Origin: Lachnospiraceae bacterium
GTDB lineage: Bacteria > Bacillota > Clostridia > Lachnospirales > Lachnospiraceae
Assembly: GCA_017404585.1 (NCBI GenBank)
Contig: JAFRCB010000110.1
Location: 1 to 8,274 of the forward strand
Length of the DNA: 8,274 nt
Direction: 5' to 3'
Shown here: positions 4,733 to 8,274 of the stretch, piece by piece
How the letters are laid out: the number at the start of each line of letters is the position of its first letter
How positions within the stretch are numbered: the stretch's first letter is position 1
The notes under the pieces: model-generated
What the model saw: the letters and a program-made list of their open reading frames with translations, nothing else
What the model was told of the DNA's origin: nothing
The model's database searches: none
Translations under genes and position numbers: made by a program

Positions 4733-6040
4733 TTAGTCTGCTGCGCTCTCCTCTGCTGCAACGGATGCGTCTGCAGCGCCTTCTGCGACAGATTCATCTG
4801 CCGGAGCGGACTCAGCTGCCTCTTCCGCAACAGATTCCTCTGCTGCCGATTCGGATGCATCAGCATTCTCCACGGCCGCAGCTACAGAGCTGTCATCCTC
4901 CGGAAGCGGATCTTTGCCGAACGCGACCGGGCTCTTATCACTGATGATGAGTGTCGCAAGGACTGCCTCGTCGACTGTGATCTTCGCAGAGTCTTTCCAC
5001 TCTGTGTAAAGCTTGTCATAAGCCTCCTGCTTGCGGGCTTTGACCTTCTCATCCCTGATTTCCTGAGTTGCCGTCTCATCGTAAGCGGCATCAAATCTGA
5101 CAACGAACCATGCCGTTCCGTCGGAAGCCTCGACAACATGGTCGACCAGCGTGCCGTCAGACATACCTGCGACCGCCTCGACAATTGCCATATCAAGGAC
5201 AGTATCCTCTGTATTGTGTGTCGTGAACTGACCGGTCTGAGCGTAGAGCTCCTCGTTGATTCCATTTGCAATCGTAGTCATATCGGCTTCCGCGACATTG
5301 CCGGATGCCTGGACTGCCGCAAGGACGGCTTCTGCCTGGCTGTACTTCTCTGCATTTGCAGCTTCCACCTGAGCTGCCACATCAGCAGCTGCAGCTACAG
5401 AAGAGTCCGCAAGGGATGACTCGTCGGAATTCTCGTTCTTGAAGTCTTCTTCCGTCGCCTTGGTAATTTTTACATAAGTAACGCCGGACTGCTGTGCTTC
5501 CTCATCGGAGACCTCAGTGTCGACATCCGCTGCCATAGGCTCCATCATCTTGCTCTTGATGAGCTGAAGCTTAAGGAGCTCGATCACGTTCTCCTTGGAA
5601 GCGCCGATTGCAGCGCGGACTTCCTCGGAATTCTCATCGATATAAGCCTGAGCGACCTTGTCGATCTGCTCCTCTTCCTCAGCTGTCAGAGTAACACCGT
5701 ACTCCTCAGCGTGCTGGCGAAGGAGGACCATCTCCTCGATCGAATCGAGCGCATAGCCCTTCAGGGTCTCGCCGTAAGTCTCGCCGGATGACTCGTCCAT
5801 GACCATATCAAAAATCTCGGCTGCTCCGAAATATGCTGTATACATTGCATACATCTGAGCCTGCTGATATTTTGCCAGAAAGCTGAGCGTACCGAGCGGC
5901 ACCTCATCCTCATTGATCGTCACGACGGTCTTGGTTCCATCGATCTGCGCTGTGTCAGCAGGGCTGCCGCAGCCGGCAAGAAGACTGCCCGCGATAACGA
6001 CGGAAAGGCCCGCTGCTGCAAGTTTCTTAAACAATTTCAT
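4733..6040 (-). CDS. PrsA/SurA-type foldase lipoprotein (peptidyl-prolyl isomerase-like)
   Basis: A 435-residue secreted lipoprotein. The start at 6040 (MKLFKKLAAAG) is chosen over the open ATG at 6073 because GGAGG stands 9 bases before it and a standard signal peptide follows, with lipobox LAGC (residues 21-24, C24 lipidated). Residues about 40-180 resemble the helical chaperone domain of SurA/PrsA proteins. Residues about 187-317 look like a parvulin domain (strand VTYVKITK near 188-195, strand TAWFVVRFD near 309-317), but the histidines usual in the first and last strands (HILV, YHII) are replaced. The last 55 residues are a disordered, acidic Ala/Glu/Ser/Val/Asp tail. The likely role is folding of exported proteins at the outer membrane face, perhaps without isomerase activity. 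It lies 49 bases after mfd, with its own predicted promoter and terminator. Confidence 0.8.
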   Translation of the reverse strand: MKLFKKLAAAGLSVVIAGSLLAGCGSPADTAQIDGTKTVVTINEDEVPLGTLSFLAKYQQAQMYAMYTAYFGAAEIFDMVMDESSGETYGETLKGYALDSIEEMVLLRQHAEEYGVTLTAEEEEQIDKVAQAYIDENSEEVRAAIGASKENVIELLKLQLIKSKMMEPMAADVDTEVSDEEAQQSGVTYVKITKATEEDFKNENSDESSLADSSVAAAADVAAQVEAANAEKYSQAEAVLAAVQASGNVAEADMTTIANGINEELYAQTGQFTTHNTEDTVLDMAIVEAVAGMSDGTLVDHVVEASDGTAWFVVRFDAAYDETATQEIRDEKVKARKQEAYDKLYTEWKDSAKITVDEAVLATLIISDKSPVAFGKDPLPEDDSSVAAAVENADASESAAEESVAEEAAESAPADESVAEGAADASVAAEESAAD

Positions 6041-6089
6041 AATAATTAACCTCCATACTTCGGAAAGTTTCATTGTGCTTTACAGAAAG

Positions 6090-8274
6090 TCATTGCTCAT
6101 TATAACCACTTTGTGCGGTTCGGGCAAGTTCTGATGTGAATCTTTTCAAATTTGCAATCATCTGCCTTGTCCCCCGCTCGCCGTTATAGACGAACACGGT
6201 GCCTGTCGGGTAGTTCCGGACTCCGAACATGCCGCCGAAAGATCCGATGATCCTCGGCACTTCCGCGCGGTCAAATGTCGGCTCGGCCAGCACAGAGAGC
6301 GATATCTCCCTCTGCCGCTCCTTGATCTCCGTGATCGAAGCCGCATGTGCAGCAGCCTTCAGATCCGCTATAGCCAGCAGGTTCTGAACCGGCTGCGGCA
6401 GATTGCCGAAACGGTCCATGAGCTCATCGGACATGTCCTCATAGTCGTGCTCATTTTCAATGGCCGCTATCTTCTTATAAAAGTCAAGCTTCGTGAACTC
6501 GTTCGGAATATAGCTGTCCGGAATGAACGCGTCCATGACCACATCGACTACCGTCTCAAATTCCTCCTTTGCCGGGATGCCCTTGGCCTCCCTGACAGCC
6601 TCGGACAGCAGCTTGCAGTAGAGGTCATATCCGACCAGATCCATGTGCCCGTGCTGCTCGCTGCCGAGCAGGTTGCCGGCTCCGCGGATCTCCAGATCCC
6701 GCATGGCGATCTTGAAGCCCGAACCGAGCTCCGTGAACTCGCGGATGGCTGCAAGGCGCTTCTCCGCAACCTCCTTCAGCTGCTTGTCCCTTCTGTACAT
6801 GAGAAAAGCGTACGCTGTCCTTGCAGAACGTCCGACGCGTCCCCGCAGCTGATAGAGCTGGGACAGGCCCATGCGGTCCGCATCGTGAATGATCATGGTG
6901 TTGGCGTTGGATATGTCGAGGCCGGTCTCGATGATCGTCGTCGTGACCAACACGTCGATCTCGCCGTTGATGAAATCCACCATGATGTCCTCGAGTTCCC
7001 TCTTGTTCATCTGTCCGTCGGCAAATGCAACGCTCGCCTCAGGCACCAGATTCTGTATCCGCATCGCCATATCCGCTATATCGCGGACACGGTTGTAGAC
7101 ATAGTAGACCTGACCGTTCCTTGCCAGTTCCCTGCAGATGGCCTCTCTGACCATCTCCGGATCGAACTCCATAACGTAGGTCTGGATCGGCACACGGTCC
7201 TGAGGCGGCTCCTCAAGGATCGACATATCGCGTATACCGACAAGGCTCATATGAAGTGTCCTCGGAATCGGGGTCGCGGTGAGAGTAAGTACGTCGACAT
7301 CCTTTCTGAGGTTCTTGATTTTCTCCTTGTGAGTGACGCCGAAGCGCTGCTCCTCATCGATAATGAGAAGACCGAGATCTTTGAAGGCCACGTCCTTGGA
7401 GAGCAGCCTGTGGGTCCCGATCACAATGTCGACCAGGCCCTTTTTCAGTTCCTTGAGTGAATTCTTGATCTCAGCAGAAGACCGGAACCGGCACAGAAGA
7501 TCAATACGTACCGGAAAATCCTTCATGCGCTGCATAAAAGTCTTATAGTGCTGCTGGGCGAGGATCGTTGTCGGGACCAGATAGGCCACCTGCTTGCCGT
7601 CCTGGACAGCCTTGAAAGCCGCTCTCAGGGCGATCTCCGTCTTGCCGTAGCCGACGTCTCCGCAGATCAGGCGGTCCATGATCTTGCGGCTTTCCATATC
7701 TCTCTTGGTATCCTCGATCGCCGCGAGCTGATCCTCGGTCTCCTCGAACGGGAAGAGTTCCTCGAACTCCCTCTGCCACTCCGTATCTTCGCTGTAGACA
7801 AAACCGTCAGCTTTCTCGCGGGCCGCATAGAGATCGACAAGTTCCCTCGCAATATTTTTGACCGAACTCTTGACTTTAGCTCTGGTCTTCTCCCAATCCT
7901 GGCCATTCAGGCGATTGAGTTTCGGGGCTTTACCCTCCGAGCTCGAATACTTCTGCAGCACGTCCAGCTGGGTGGCCAGAATATACAGGTTCCCGTCCCG
8001 GTATTCCAGCTTGATATAGTCCTTCAGAACGTCGTCGACCCGGACCTGCTCAATTCCCTTGTAGATGCAGAGGCCACGGTTCTCGTGCACGACATAGTCG
8101 CCGATATGGAGCTCGGCAAAGCTCGCGATCTTCTCGCCGGTATATCGGGTCCTCTTCTTTTTCTTCTTCTGGCGCGCTCCGAATATGTCTCCCTCTGATA
8201 TGATTGCAAATTTTATCAGCGGATACTCAAAGCCCCTCCTCACATGTCCGTACTCCACCGCGATCTGTCCCGGA
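6090..8274 (-). CDS. mfd: Transcription-repair coupling factor Mfd, C-terminal part (partial)
   Basis: The frame is open to the window's right edge; 727 whole codons of the C-terminal part are present and roughly the first 400-450 residues are missing. Mfd removes RNA polymerase stalled at DNA lesions and recruits UvrA. Numbering from the first whole codon: the RNA-polymerase interaction domain is at about 55-105 (IGDYVVHENRGLCIYKGIE). The RecG-like SF2 translocase follows, with Walker A GDVGYGKT (205-212), DEEQ box (306-309), TATPIPR (332-338), GQVYYVYNRV near 387, and motif VI QLRGRVGR (475-482). After the GSGFKIAMRDLEIRGAGNLLG segment comes the C-terminal TRCF domain (about 570-700). The usual UvrB-homology modules lie outside the window. 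All motifs are intact. The GTG at 8258 lies inside a conserved segment and is not the true start. Confidence 0.97.
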   Translation of the reverse strand, partial: PGQIAVEYGHVRRGFEYPLIKFAIISEGDIFGARQKKKKKRTRYTGEKIASFAELHIGDYVVHENRGLCIYKGIEQVRVDDVLKDYIKLEYRDGNLYILATQLDVLQKYSSSEGKAPKLNRLNGQDWEKTRAKVKSSVKNIARELVDLYAAREKADGFVYSEDTEWQREFEELFPFEETEDQLAAIEDTKRDMESRKIMDRLICGDVGYGKTEIALRAAFKAVQDGKQVAYLVPTTILAQQHYKTFMQRMKDFPVRIDLLCRFRSSAEIKNSLKELKKGLVDIVIGTHRLLSKDVAFKDLGLLIIDEEQRFGVTHKEKIKNLRKDVDVLTLTATPIPRTLHMSLVGIRDMSILEEPPQDRVPIQTYVMEFDPEMVREAICRELARNGQVYYVYNRVRDIADMAMRIQNLVPEASVAFADGQMNKRELEDIMVDFINGEIDVLVTTTIIETGLDISNANTMIIHDADRMGLSQLYQLRGRVGRSARTAYAFLMYRRDKQLKEVAEKRLAAIREFTELGSGFKIAMRDLEIRGAGNLLGSEQHGHMDLVGYDLYCKLLSEAVREAKGIPAKEEFETVVDVVMDAFIPDSYIPNEFTKLDFYKKIAAIENEHDYEDMSDELMDRFGNLPQPVQNLLAIADLKAAAHAASITEIKERQREISLSVLAEPTFDRAEVPRIIGSFGGMFGVRNYPTGTVFVYNGERGTRQMIANLKRFTSELARTAQSGYNEQ
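6099..6127 (-). promoter_or_regulatory. Putative promoter of the PrsA-like gene inside the end of mfd
   Basis: On the minus strand TTGCCC (6127-6122, 4 of 6 to -35) is followed after 17 bases by a perfect TATAAT (6104-6099). Transcription would start at about the mfd stop codon, leaving a leader of about 50 bases before the lipoprotein ATG. Because no terminator separates the genes, read-through from mfd is also possible. Confidence 0.55.

Noticed and set aside
4592..5419. A 275-codon plus-strand open frame across the leader and the PrsA-like gene.
   Set aside because: It overlaps a well-supported lipoprotein on the other strand, is rich in Cys and Arg, resembles no family, and comes from the biased codons of the Ala/Glu/Ser-rich region.
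6345..7460. A 371-codon plus-strand open frame opposite mfd.
   Set aside because: It is antisense to the highly conserved Mfd helicase motifs; its composition is that expected of a reverse-frame shadow.
8256..8258. GTG at 8258 as the start of a shorter Mfd-like gene.
   Set aside because: The frame stays open to the edge and the residues around it match the interior of Mfd, so the gene continues outside the window.

Overview
The window is a bacterial chromosome segment of roughly 50% GC with every gene on the minus strand. The gene content (V-type ATPase operon, Mfd, PrsA/SurA-like lipoprotein), the strong GGAGG-type ribosome binding sites and the style of the proteins suggest an anaerobic Firmicute of class Clostridia, most likely Lachnospiraceae. 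This placement is an inference from protein character; no rRNA or other marker is present.

Reading in the direction of transcription (right to left): the C-terminal two thirds of the transcription-repair coupling factor Mfd (6090-8274, N-terminus outside the window) is followed after 49 bases by a secreted lipoprotein of the PrsA/SurA foldase type (4733-6040). The lipoprotein gene has its own likely promoter inside the last codons of mfd and ends in a convincing intrinsic terminator (4677-4719). A new promoter (about 4634-4663) and a leader of about 125 bases then precede a V-type (A/V-type) ATPase operon. It encodes the peripheral-stalk coiled-coil subunit G/H, the central-rotor subunit C/d, the membrane stator subunit I/a, the rotor-ring subunit K/c, the central-stalk subunit F and the start of stalk subunit E, which leaves the window at base 1. 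The catalytic A and B subunits and subunit D are expected just beyond the left edge but cannot be seen. Junctions are tight (ATGA overlaps at G/C and F/E, 17 bases at C/I, 64 at K/F) with one exception.

That exception is the 301-base gap between ntpI and ntpK, the least ordinary part of the window. It is almost entirely repeats: two direct copies of a unit of about 75 bp (922-995 and 1109-1184), a segment between them (1008-1040) complementary to both, and a GC-rich group of hairpins (1071-1100). In the ntpI-ntpK transcript the middle segment could pair with the upstream or the downstream copy, but not both. This resembles an attenuator or RNA switch, but could also be a palindromic intergenic repeat or a MITE remnant. 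It sits between a one-copy subunit (I) and a multi-copy ring subunit (K), where control of relative expression would make sense. The rest of the window is conventional core genome; no phage, CRISPR, insertion sequence, tRNA or rRNA was seen.
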